A program made the position numbers and the translations under genes. From the NCBI GenBank assembly GCA_015492755.1, contig WGEM01000085.1, forward strand, positions 1 to 8,891: 8,891 nucleotides of DNA, written 5' to 3'. The notes beneath the pieces are model-generated. The model did not search any database. It worked only from the letters and a program-made list of their open reading frames with translations, and was not told where the DNA came from. The stretch is from Gemmatimonadota bacterium. Its GTDB lineage: Bacteria; Gemmatimonadota; Gemmatimonadetes; Longimicrobiales; Gaopeijiaceae. Shown piece by piece: positions 1-5,981 of this stretch (position 1 is the stretch's first letter; each line of letters begins with the position of its first letter).

Positions 1-45
1 GAGTACGAGTCCGGCGTCGAAGTCCGCGGCGCCGGACTCGTACTC
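1..45. repeat. Perfect 16-bp inverted repeat at the window edge
   Basis: Bases 1-16 (GAGTACGAGTCCGGCG) are the exact reverse complement of bases 30-45, with a 13-base loop between. It lies inside the partial secreted-protein gene, around codons 93-107, and could fold into a stable mRNA hairpin. Since it touches the edge, its full extent is unknown. It could also be a fold-back artefact if the window starts at a contig end. Confidence 0.85.
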
Positions 46-321
46 GGTGAGCACGAATCCGGGCACCGAGAGGAGCTCGCGTACGATGGAATCCGCCGCC
101 GCGGCTCCGGGCCGGCTGCCCTGACGGGCTGCCTCGAGCCGGACCGAATCCTGGACGTACAGCACGCTGTCCGCCCCCGGCGGCCGCCCCAACCGCTTCA
201 GGCGCTCCAGCACACGGAGCTGGGTGGAATCCACCTGCTGTGCCGCAACCGCCGTGGGCGCGGACAGGAGGAGCGCGGGCACGACGAGCGCACCGGCGAG
301 CGAGCGCAGCCGGAGTCGCAT
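1..321 (-). CDS. Secreted envelope protein, N-terminal part only; possibly LptD/OstA-like
   Basis: The frame opens with ATG at 321 and stays open for 107 codons to the window edge, so the 3' part is missing. Residues 1-27 form a signal peptide: a basic start (MRLRLRSLAG), a hydrophobic core and an Ala-rich end (TAVAA) before QQVDSTQ. The ATG shares one base with the tatC stop (TGATG), so translation is probably coupled; GGAAG about 7 bases upstream is a weak ribosome-binding site. Residues 30-107 are mixed charged and hydrophobic, ending in a motif of type TEYESGAADFDAG. I recall similar starts in putative LptD-type LPS-assembly proteins of Gemmatimonadota, which would place it in outer-membrane assembly. 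That is inference from memory, and the visible part has no diagnostic domain. The gene is solid; the function is tentative. The last 45 bases form a perfect inverted repeat (see separate entry). Confidence 0.75.
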   Translation of the reverse strand, partial: MRLRLRSLAGALVVPALLLSAPTAVAAQQVDSTQLRVLERLKRLGRPPGADSVLYVQDSVRLEAARQGSRPGAAAADSIVRELLSVPGFVLTEYESGAADFDAGLVL

Positions 322-1130
322 CACTGTGCTTCCACCGCTCCCGGTGGCGGGGACATGCTGGCCTCGAGCTCCGCCTCGGCGTTTTTCCGGTTTCGGTACA
401 CCAGCGCCGAGAGGAAGATGCCCAGCTCGTAGAGGAGCACCAGCGGCACCATCATCATGATGGTGAGGACGATGACGTCCCCCGGCGTGATGAAGCTGGC
501 CAGGAGCGTGATGGCCACGATGGCGTGACGGCGTTTGTCCCTCAGGAAGGCGGGCGTCACCAGCCCCATGACGCTGAGCACCAGGATCACGATGGGCAGC
601 TCGAACACCGCGCCGAAGGCCAGGAGAAGCTTCACGATGAAGCCCAGCGTCTTGTTGATCTCCAGGTTCGCCTCCAGAGAACCCGTCTGGAAGCGCTGGA
701 AGAACTCCAGCGTCGCCGGAAGCGCCGCGAAGTAGGCCAGCGCCATCCCCGTCACGAAGAGCACCATCCCCAGATACAGCGAGGGCACGATGGCGCGCTT
801 CTCCCTCGGCTCCAGCGCCGGGGAGAGGAAGGCCCACACGTGATACGCCACGATGGGAAAGGCCAGAATGATGCCGGTGTAGATGGCGAGGCGCAGCGTA
901 ACGAAGAAGGAGTCCGCCGGAGAGAGGTACTGGAGCCGCAGGTCGGGGTCGTCCGCCGCCGCCCGCACCGGCCGGATGAGCAGCTCCAGGACCTCGTAGC
1001 GGTACACGATCCAGAACCCGATGGCGGTGGCCACGCCCAGGGCCAGCAGCGACCAGATGATGCGCCAGCGCAGTTCCTCCAGATGGTCGAGGAACGGCAT
1101 CTCGCCTCTCGGGTTTCGGTGACGCGGCAT
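321..1130 (-). CDS. tatC: Sec-independent protein translocase subunit TatC
   Basis: TatC is the multi-spanning inner-membrane core of the twin-arginine translocase; it recognises RR signal peptides and exports folded proteins. The 269-residue length is normal. Visible signatures are FLDHLEELRWR at 13-23 (the family's N-terminal HLEELR motif), AFLSPALEPREKR at 100-112 (the conserved loop with Glu), and SFITPGDV at 212-219 with Asp218 matching the conserved Asp of TM5-6. Six hydrophobic segments lie near 25-43, 76-100, 115-138, 163-185, 199-215 and 218-240. The ATG at 1130 has no clear ribosome-binding site. An internal ATG at 1100 (MPFLDHLEELR) follows GAGAGGCGAG and is a possible alternative that would remove 10 residues. 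No tatA/tatE-like gene is in the window, so the partner must be elsewhere. It lies 75 bp after nrdR and overlaps the next gene by one base. Confidence 0.96.
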   Translation of the reverse strand: MPRHRNPRGEMPFLDHLEELRWRIIWSLLALGVATAIGFWIVYRYEVLELLIRPVRAAADDPDLRLQYLSPADSFFVTLRLAIYTGIILAFPIVAYHVWAFLSPALEPREKRAIVPSLYLGMVLFVTGMALAYFAALPATLEFFQRFQTGSLEANLEINKTLGFIVKLLLAFGAVFELPIVILVLSVMGLVTPAFLRDKRRHAIVAITLLASFITPGDVIVLTIMMMVPLVLLYELGIFLSALVYRNRKNAEAELEASMSPPPGAVEAQ

Positions 1131-1150
1131 CGCGGCGGAAGGTGCGGAGT

Positions 1151-1185
1151 GTTCAGACGGTGAACGACGCGGAGCGCGCGCTCCG
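1151..1185. repeat. Two adjacent small hairpins between nrdR and tatC
   Basis: In the 75-bp gap, GTTCA (1151-1155) pairs with TGAAC (1161-1165) across a 5-base loop. Next to it, 1170-1185 is a perfect 16-base palindrome, CGGAGCGCGCGCTCCG. Neither is followed by a T-run on the minus strand, so a standard intrinsic terminator is not supported. They may be mRNA processing or stability elements, or chance in GC-rich sequence. Confidence 0.4.
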
Positions 1186-1205
1186 GTGCGACGGCTCCAT
1201 GTTGG

Positions 1206-1703
1206 TCAGATGGGCAGTTCCACCTGGCTCCGGCGGAGCGCCTCGCGCTCCTGGGCCGCCGTCATCTCATCGACGAATTCTTGGAACTCACCTGCGTCCT
1301 GGAAGTTCCGGTACACCGACGCAAACCGGACGTAGGCCACCCGATCCAGCGGGCTCAGGCGCTCCATCACCATGGCGCCGAGCTTCACGCTGGGCACTTC
1401 GAGCCCCGCCTGCCTGGACAGCTCGTCCTCGATCTCGTCCACGATGGCCTCCATCTGCTCCGCCGAGACCGGGCGTTTGGCGCAGGCCACCTTGATGCCG
1501 CGCAGCAGCTTCGAGCGATCGAAGTCCTCCACCGCACCGGATCGCTTCAACACCTGGATGGGGCGCTCGTCCACGTACTCGTAGGTGGTGAAGCGCGCCC
1601 CGCACACGGTACACTCCCGCCTCCGGCGAACCGCCCGTCCGCCTCTGCTGGCTCGGGTGTCCACCACCCGGTTCTCGGTGGCGTCGCACTCGGGACAGCG
1701 CAT
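1206..1703 (-). CDS. nrdR: Transcriptional repressor NrdR
   Basis: NrdR is a nucleotide-sensing repressor of ribonucleotide reductase genes. The 165 residues show the full family architecture. A zinc ribbon has Cys3/Cys6 (MRCPEC) and Cys31/Cys34 (CTVCG), separated by the basic DNA-binding stretch RGGRAVRRRREC. An ATP-cone domain follows at about 49-139, beginning VLKRSGAVEDFDRSKLLRGI and containing the family-typical DRVAYVRFASVYRNF at 120-134. The start follows the upstream cpoB-like gene by only 6 bases, with AGGTAGG just before it, which points to co-transcription and coupling. Its tail (after residue 140) is charged and variable, as usual. No ribonucleotide reductase gene is in the window, so its targets lie elsewhere; I found no convincing NrdR box here. 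Confidence 0.97.
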   Translation of the reverse strand: MRCPECDATENRVVDTRASRGGRAVRRRRECTVCGARFTTYEYVDERPIQVLKRSGAVEDFDRSKLLRGIKVACAKRPVSAEQMEAIVDEIEDELSRQAGLEVPSVKLGAMVMERLSPLDRVAYVRFASVYRNFQDAGEFQEFVDEMTAAQEREALRRSQVELPI

Positions 1704-1709
1704 GGTGGC

Positions 1710-2504
1710 CTACCTGATCTCCGCCAGCGTCTCCGCTGCCAGCTCCGCGATATCGGAATCCGGGTAGGTGTTGATCACCCGCTCCAGCGTCTCGATGGCA
1801 CCCTCGATGTCTCCCTCCTTGATCTGGAGCTTGGCGATGCGGTACAGCGCGTCGGGGACGCGGGGCGCCGTCGGGAAGCGCGTCTGAACCTCCCGGAAGG
1901 CCGCCATGGCGGCCTGCGCGTCACCCTCCTGCTCGAGGATGTCCGCGAGAAAGAAGTAGGCGTCGGGCGTCAGCGCGTGGTTGGGATAGCTCTCCACGAA
2001 CTGACGGAACGCCATCCGAGCCGTCATGAGCGAGCCCCGCTCCAGCTGCTCCTGCGCCGTGCGGAACAACTCCTCCGGAGCCGCCGCCGGCAGGGGCAGC
2101 TCCTCGGACACGCCGCCGACGACGGCCTCCGCCGCTCCGGCAGGCGCGCCGCGCCTAAGGTTCGAAAGCTGGTCCCGGAGCTGCATGAGGCCCCGTTGGT
2201 TCTCCCCTGTGAGGGCTTCCAGCCGGTCGAGACTCTCGGCGATCCGGCGGAGCTCCATGGTGACCTGTCCGCGAAAGTCGAAGAGTTGATCCGACTGGGT
2301 CTTGAGCGTGTCCTGGGTGGACTCGGTCTCCAGCCGCAGCTCCGTGAGGATGGAGTCCTGCCTGGCGGCGAGTGCGCGGATCTCATCCCTGAGATCCCTG
2401 ATGTCCCCCTTCGTGGCACAGCCGGTGAGGATGAGGCCGATGAGGATCATGCCCCACGCCCTCACCACCTTCGTTGGATGTCCAAAGCTCGTCATGAGAA
2501 CCAT
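1710..2504 (-). CDS. cpoB: CpoB/YbgF-like Tol-Pal-associated TPR lipoprotein
   Basis: This is the TPR protein encoded at the end of Tol-Pal operons, which in E. coli links Tol function to peptidoglycan synthesis at division. From ATG 2504 it has 264 residues. A membrane segment with lipobox ILTGC gives Cys29. A long charged heptad-rich region at about 33-118 is a probable coiled coil for trimerisation, followed by an Ala/Gly/Pro linker at 119-142. Three TPR-like repeats then cover about 143-264, each ending in a form such as FVESYPNH, VQTRFPTA or VINTYPDS. I chose 2504 because GGAGG precedes it by 5 bases; the longer frame from 2603 has a poor, Arg-rich N-terminus, and ATGs at 2495 and 2450 lack a site. 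E. coli CpoB is soluble, so the lipobox here is a difference. The ribosome-binding site lies in a strong hairpin. It ends in TAG 6 bases before nrdR. Confidence 0.93.
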   Translation of the reverse strand: MVLMTSFGHPTKVVRAWGMILIGLILTGCATKGDIRDLRDEIRALAARQDSILTELRLETESTQDTLKTQSDQLFDFRGQVTMELRRIAESLDRLEALTGENQRGLMQLRDQLSNLRRGAPAGAAEAVVGGVSEELPLPAAAPEELFRTAQEQLERGSLMTARMAFRQFVESYPNHALTPDAYFFLADILEQEGDAQAAMAAFREVQTRFPTAPRVPDALYRIAKLQIKEGDIEGAIETLERVINTYPDSDIAELAAETLAEIR

Positions 2505-2506
2505 CG

Positions 2507-2537
2507 GCCCCTCCCCCGGACGGCCCGGAGGAGGGGC
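2507..2537 (-). promoter_or_regulatory. Hairpin burying the cpoB ribosome-binding site
   Basis: On the minus strand GCCCCTCC (2537-2530) pairs with GGAGGGGC (2514-2507). Inside it, after one T·G wobble, CCGG (2528-2525) pairs with CCGG (2519-2516) around a 5-base loop. That is a 13-bp stem ending two bases before the ATG at 2504, with the GGAGG site wholly inside the 3' arm. No T-run follows, so it does not look like an intrinsic terminator. A translational control or coupling role is inferred. Confidence 0.55.
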
Positions 2538-2619
2538 TGAAGAGGGATCACCCGCGGCGCGCCGGGACCGACGGGAGCGATGCGGCCCACCGCGGCGGCG
2601 CACGTCACCCCCTGCGGGC

Positions 2620-3210
2620 TCAGTTCACCGGGTTGATGGCGTTCGCCCCGGCGGTGATCTCGAACTCCACCCGCCGGTTCTTCGCCCACGCCTCTTCGTT
2701 GTGGCCCGGGTCCAGCGGCCTCAGCTCGCCGTACGAGATGATGCTGAACCGGCTCTCGGGGAGCCCGAAGGCCACGAAGAAGTCCCGGACCGCGGCGGCG
2801 CGGCGGTTGCCCAGTGCAAGGTTGTACTCCGTGGAGCCACGCTCGTCGGCGTGTCCTGCGAGGCGGAGCTGGACCTGGGGGCTGTTTCGGAGTATCTCCG
2901 CCTTTCGGCGCATGAGATCCATCTGATCTTCCCGGATCTCCGCCTTGTCGAAGTCGAAGAAGATCATCGCCTCAAGGACCTCCCGTGCCTCGGCAACCGC
3001 GCGCTGGCGCGCCTCCTCGGCGCGGCGGCGGGCCTCCTCGGCCTCGGCGCGGCGGCGAGCCTCCTCCGCGGCGCGGACGGAGTCTTCATACCGCCTCAAC
3101 GAGTCCATGTCCGGCCCCGGAGGGGCGGGCGGCGGCGGCGGATCACCCTTACAGGCGGCTACAGCGAGTGTGGCGGCGAGCACCGCCACGGCGAAGCGTC
3201 GGACGATCAT
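2620..3210 (-). CDS. pal: Peptidoglycan-associated lipoprotein Pal
   Basis: Pal anchors the outer membrane to peptidoglycan and is the cargo of the Tol machine. The 196-residue product has a lipoprotein signal with lipobox VAAC and Cys20; Lys at +2 fits outer-membrane sorting by the E. coli rule. A Pro-rich spacer (23-33) is followed by an Arg/Ala/Glu helix at about 45-78 with repeated EEARRRAE units, then the OmpA-like domain at about 80-187. Its signatures are FFDFDKAEI (84-92), GHADERGSTEYNLALGNRRA (119-138), containing the peptidoglycan-binding Asp122 and Arg137 positions, and SYGELRP plus KNRRVEFEI near the end. The charged helix makes it somewhat longer than E. coli Pal (about 173 residues). 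The ATG has GGGAG 5 bases upstream. It lies 166 bp after tolB, the largest gap here, so it may have its own promoter as well. Confidence 0.97.
   Translation of the reverse strand: MIVRRFAVAVLAATLAVAACKGDPPPPPAPPGPDMDSLRRYEDSVRAAEEARRRAEAEEARRRAEEARQRAVAEAREVLEAMIFFDFDKAEIREDQMDLMRRKAEILRNSPQVQLRLAGHADERGSTEYNLALGNRRAAAVRDFFVAFGLPESRFSIISYGELRPLDPGHNEEAWAKNRRVEFEITAGANAINPVN
3011..3075. repeat. pal: Imperfect tandem repeat within pal
   Basis: A 21-base unit starting GCCTCCTCGG (plus-strand reading) occurs at 3011-3031, again at 3032-3058 with 6 extra bases, and partly from 3059. It encodes the repeated EEARRRAE helix between the lipid anchor and the OmpA-like domain. Such repeats can change length by slippage, altering the Pal tether. 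Confidence 0.55.
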
Positions 3211-3376
3211 CCCTGCTCCCGGATTGAACGAACGTTCTCAGTACACTCACCACCCCACGCGGCCGCGGACGTCGGCGCCGGGGCCGCAGGGAAGCTAACC
3301 AGCTTGGAGCCTTTGGAAAGGCCCAGCAGGTCGCGGAATGGCACGCATATAGGCAAACATCCCGATCCGCGCAACA
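3211..3376 (-). other. tolB-pal intergenic region with two small hairpins
   Basis: This 166-bp gap is the longest non-coding stretch. No gene fits in it: the minus-strand frames crossing it run antisense-style through tolB in another frame. It holds two tiny hairpins, AAGCT/AGCTT (3292-3305, 4-base loop) and GCCTT/AAGGC (3309-3322, 4-base loop), neither with a T-run. Bases 3346-3359 are unusually AT-rich for this window and contain the promoter candidate listed separately. Confidence 0.5.
3346..3374 (-). promoter_or_regulatory. Candidate sigma-70-type promoter for pal-cpoB-nrdR
   Basis: On the minus strand TTGCGC (3374-3369, 3 of 6 matches to TTGACA) and TATATG (3351-3346, 4 of 6 to TATAAT) are separated by exactly 17 bases. 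This sits in the only AT-rich patch of the gap, about 136 bases before the pal ATG. The matches are modest, so this is suggestive only. Confidence 0.3.
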
Positions 3377-4759
3377 TCAGTTTCCTCCGGCGCGCGCCGG
3401 AATGGGCGGAGACCAGTCGGGAAGTCCCACTCTCCGACCGGCCAGAAGGGGACGGAGGCGGCCCGTGGCCACGTCCACGACGAAGAGACCGAATCCCCAC
3501 CGCCGTTCACCCGCGAAGACCAGGTGTCGTCCGTCGGGGGCCCAGCTGGGATCCTCGTTGTTCCCCTCCCAGGTGAGCTGGAGGAGCCGCCGACCGTCGT
3601 TGCGCATGTCCGCCACCAGGATGTGATACGTGCCGCGGCGCACCGCGCCGTGGAAGGCCACCAGGTCACCCCGCGGCGACCAGTCCGGCGCCGTGTAGTA
3701 CCCACCCCGGCCGTACTCGTAGGGGCTCAACGTCTCCGCCGGCCCTCCCTCCGCCGGCATCACCATGATCTGGGGGACGGCGTCGCCGAAGCGGTTGGTG
3801 TTGAACGCCAGCCAGCGCCCGTCGGGTGAGTAGGTGGGGGAGAGATCGTAGTACCGGCCACCGGAGAGGTAGGTGAGGCAGCAGTCGCGCGCCACGTTGT
3901 ACGTGAAGATTCCGCTGCGGGCGTTCCCCGTCACCGCGAACGCAAGAATCTCCCCGTCGGGGTGATACGACGGGGTGATGTAGTCGCCCCCGCCGCGCAC
4001 CTCCGGGAGCATCCACTCCTCCCCGCTCTCCAGATCGAGCTGGTAGATGCGCGGCACACCGGATTTGTAGGAGGTGAAGGCGAGCTTGGAGCCGTCGGGT
4101 GACCACGCGGGCGACAGCGTTATGTCGCGGTAGCGCGTGAGGCGGCGGAGGTTCTCCCCGTCGGAGTCGATGGCGTAGATCTCGATGGAGCCGTCGGGTT
4201 CGTTCATGGTGAAGGCGATGCGGCTCGCCGCCATCCCCGGCTCACCCGTGGCCCACTCCACGATCCGGTCCGAGACCCGGTGCACCGCCATGCGGAAGTC
4301 CTCGTGGTCCGCCGGGGGAAGCCTGAAGCGACCCCGTTCCTCGGAGCGGCGGTACACCACGTCGTGGAGCTCCACGATGAGGACGTACCCGTCGGCGGCG
4401 CCCTCCACCTGCCCCGTCACCAGCCAGACGGCGCCCACGCGGTCCCAGAGCGTGTAATCCACGTTGTCGCCTCCCACGAGGCCGCTGGGAAGGGAGTCCA
4501 TCACCTCGAACCGGTCCGAGTACCGGAGGTCGCGGCCGATGATGGCCTCCACCGCCGGTGCGATCCCCGCACCACCGAACCGCCCCGAGAAGGGCTGGAT
4601 GGCCAGCGCCGGCTGAAGCTGGTTCTCGTACACCAGGCCCAGGCTCACGCCTGGAATGGAGTCGCGCTCCTGAGCGCCGCCTGTCACCGGGATCCCCAGC
4701 GCGACGAGAACCGCCGCCACCCACGTCCAGCCCCTCCGCGCACCGTCGCTTCTCGGCAT
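3377..4759 (-). CDS. tolB: Tol-Pal system beta-propeller protein TolB
   Basis: TolB is the periplasmic partner that binds Pal and is released from it by the energised Tol complex. The 460-residue product has a signal peptide (residues 1-30, hydrophobic WTWVAAVLVALGIPV). The TolB N-terminal domain covers about 38-170 (ALAIQPFSG, IIGRDLRYSDRFEVMD, WLVTGQVEG). A propeller of PD40-type blades follows, with repeat motifs at 216-229 (SPAWSPDGSKLAFT), 262-275, 307-320 (SPTYSPDGRWLAFN), 357-370 and 403-416, and a partial one at 447. Vicinal cysteines at 293-294 are unusual for a periplasmic protein. I chose ATG 4759 because GGAGG precedes it by 8 bases and it gives a clean signal peptide; the frame extends to 4813 but adds an Arg-rich lead overlapping the previous gene. 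It lies 16 bases after the TonB-like gene, so they are surely co-transcribed. Confidence 0.96.
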   Translation of the reverse strand: MPRSDGARRGWTWVAAVLVALGIPVTGGAQERDSIPGVSLGLVYENQLQPALAIQPFSGRFGGAGIAPAVEAIIGRDLRYSDRFEVMDSLPSGLVGGDNVDYTLWDRVGAVWLVTGQVEGAADGYVLIVELHDVVYRRSEERGRFRLPPADHEDFRMAVHRVSDRIVEWATGEPGMAASRIAFTMNEPDGSIEIYAIDSDGENLRRLTRYRDITLSPAWSPDGSKLAFTSYKSGVPRIYQLDLESGEEWMLPEVRGGGDYITPSYHPDGEILAFAVTGNARSGIFTYNVARDCCLTYLSGGRYYDLSPTYSPDGRWLAFNTNRFGDAVPQIMVMPAEGGPAETLSPYEYGRGGYYTAPDWSPRGDLVAFHGAVRRGTYHILVADMRNDGRRLLQLTWEGNNEDPSWAPDGRHLVFAGERRWGFGLFVVDVATGRLRPLLAGRRVGLPDWSPPIPARAGGN

Positions 4760-4775
4760 CACATCGTCCTCCACA

Positions 4776-5534
4776 TCACGTCTCCTGGGCCGGAGGCGTC
4801 GGCGTCGGGACATCGCCGAACCCCCGCATGATCACGTCGCGATTGGGCCGGAAGTCGAAGAGCACCGGGAGCCGGTCCAGCGGCAGGTCGTCGGGCAGGG
4901 GATCGAGCCTGCCTCTGCCCGCACATTCCACCGCGCCCAGCGCCGCAAAGTCGAAGGCAGGGTTTCCCGAGCGCCGTTCCAGGCGCATCTCCCGCACCGA
5001 TCCGTCCCGTTCGATGAAAAACACCACCGTGGCCTCCCACGCGCCCCCGCGCGGGGGGCGGAAGCAGTTGGTGATCTGCCGGATGATGTGGGCGTAGTAC
5101 GCGGGGTAGTCGCGCTTGATCCCCTCGATGCGCACCCTCAGGTCCTCTCCCGACTCGGTGGCCTCTTCCGGCGGCTCCTCGGACGTCGTGGCGGGGGTGG
5201 GTTCCTCCTCCGCCAGCTCCTTCACCGGCTCGGGCTCGGGTGCGGGCGGCTCCGGAGGTCTCTCCTCCTCCACGGGCACCTCCTGCTCCTCGGGCTCCGG
5301 CTCGGGCTCGGGCGGCCGGGGATCGGGCTGCTCCACCACCATCTCTTCGGTGGCGGGCCGGGCCTCCTCCGCCTGCACGGCGGGCGGGGGCGAGACCAGC
5401 TCGATCTCGTACGCCACGAACTCCAGCTCGGGCGGCCGATGCAGCGTGCTGGCCCACGCCACACCCAGAGCCACCAGGTGCACCGCCACCGAGACGGTGG
5501 CTGCGCGCCGGTCGAAGGGGTCGTGCCTGCGCAC
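4776..5534 (-). CDS. TonB/TolA-like periplasm-spanning energy transducer in the Tol operon
   Basis: By position (tolQ-tolR-X-tolB) this should do TolA's job: coupling the TolQ/TolR motor to TolB and Pal across the periplasm. The 252-residue protein has a short basic N-terminus, one membrane anchor at about 11-29 (SVAVHLVALGVAW, with the His typical of TonB-family anchors) and a stalk at about 48-128 dominated by Pro and Glu (PPEPEPEPEE and similar). A C-terminal TonB/TolA-type domain covers about 138-229: YYAHIIRQITNCFRPP, then the strand pattern ATVVFFIERDGSVREM and NPAFDFAALGAVE. A Pro/Glu stalk is TonB-like; E. coli TolA has a long Ala/Lys-rich helix. Cys157 and Cys204 could form a disulfide. 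A short tail (RDVIMRGFG and a Thr/Pro stretch) follows the domain. It starts with GTG, 18 bases after tolR, without a clear ribosome-binding site. I leave the symbol open between tolA and tonB. Confidence 0.9.
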   Translation of the reverse strand: MRRHDPFDRRAATVSVAVHLVALGVAWASTLHRPPELEFVAYEIELVSPPPAVQAEEARPATEEMVVEQPDPRPPEPEPEPEEQEVPVEEERPPEPPAPEPEPVKELAEEEPTPATTSEEPPEEATESGEDLRVRIEGIKRDYPAYYAHIIRQITNCFRPPRGGAWEATVVFFIERDGSVREMRLERRSGNPAFDFAALGAVECAGRGRLDPLPDDLPLDRLPVLFDFRPNRDVIMRGFGDVPTPTPPAQET

Positions 5535-5552
5535 CGGGCGTGGGCCGCGGCC

Positions 5553-5978
5553 TCAGCGGCCGCCGGGCTCTCCGTGGTAGGGCTCCGCCACCACCGACCA
5601 GTCGATGCCGGCATTGGCGGCGCTGGCCATGGCGCGGACCACCGGTCCGAAGGGCGCCAGAGAGTCCCCGCGGATGTAGACACGCTCCACCCGGCCGCCG
5701 CCCAGGAGCTGCTCCAGCCCTGCTTCCAGCTCGTCCACGGTGACCTCGGTGTTCTCCATGTAGATCCTTCCGTCGGCGGTCACCGTGATGAAGAAGGGCT
5801 CGTCCTGGGAGGTGAGGGGACGCACCTCCGCGCGGGGAATGGACACTTCGATGCCACCCTGCAGGATCGGTGCCGTGATGATGAAGATCACCAGGAGCGT
5901 GAACGCCACGTCCACCAGGCTTGTGACGTTCACCTCCGCCCGCAGATCCAGACCACGCCGCACTCGGCTCCGGGGCAT
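5553..5978 (-). CDS. tolR: TolR/ExbD-family biopolymer transport protein
   Basis: TolR is the single-span motor subunit that, with TolQ, uses the proton gradient to drive the TolA/TonB-like protein. The 141 residues fit the family. A basic N-terminus (PRSRVRRGLDL) precedes NVTSLVDVAFTLLVIFIITAP at 17-37, the one transmembrane helix with the proton-linked Asp at residue 23, the same position as in E. coli TolR. The periplasmic domain (about 40-135) shows IEVSIPRAE, PFFITVTADGRIYM, VYIRGDSLAPFGPVV and a GIDWSVVAEP ending, as in ExbD/TolR proteins. A good ribosome-binding site (GGGAGGG) lies about 8-9 bases before the ATG, inside the end of tolQ; the gap to tolQ is 3 bases. ExbD would be the alternative name, but the adjacent tolB and pal argue for TolR. 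Confidence 0.95.
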   Translation of the reverse strand: MPRSRVRRGLDLRAEVNVTSLVDVAFTLLVIFIITAPILQGGIEVSIPRAEVRPLTSQDEPFFITVTADGRIYMENTEVTVDELEAGLEQLLGGGRVERVYIRGDSLAPFGPVVRAMASAANAGIDWSVVAEPYHGEPGGR

Positions 5979-5981
5979 CCG

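Noticed and set aside
240..1163. Long plus-strand open frame (307 codons) opposite tatC
   Set aside because: Its composition is Arg/His/Gln/Glu-rich without any domain, and it lies antisense to the clear tatC gene; such frames are common in high-GC DNA.
3340..3362. NrdR box in the AT-rich patch before pal
   Set aside because: The sequence does not match the paired ACAC...TATAT...GTGT pattern when aligned by eye; only a short AT core is shared.
3207..3500. 97-codon minus-strand frame across the tolB-pal gap as a possible small gene
   Set aside because: It starts within tolB in another frame, has Arg/Gly/Ser-rich content, and no ribosome-binding site or domain.
1281..3576. Two long plus-strand frames (419 and 424 codons) opposite nrdR, cpoB, pal and tolB
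   Set aside because: They cross several genes and gaps, overlap each other, have low-complexity Arg/Pro/His content, and are antisense to recognised families.
5042..5060. 7-bp GC hairpin inside the transducer gene
   Set aside because: It encodes the conserved-looking FRPPRGG turn; short GC stems like this are expected in such GC-rich coding DNA.
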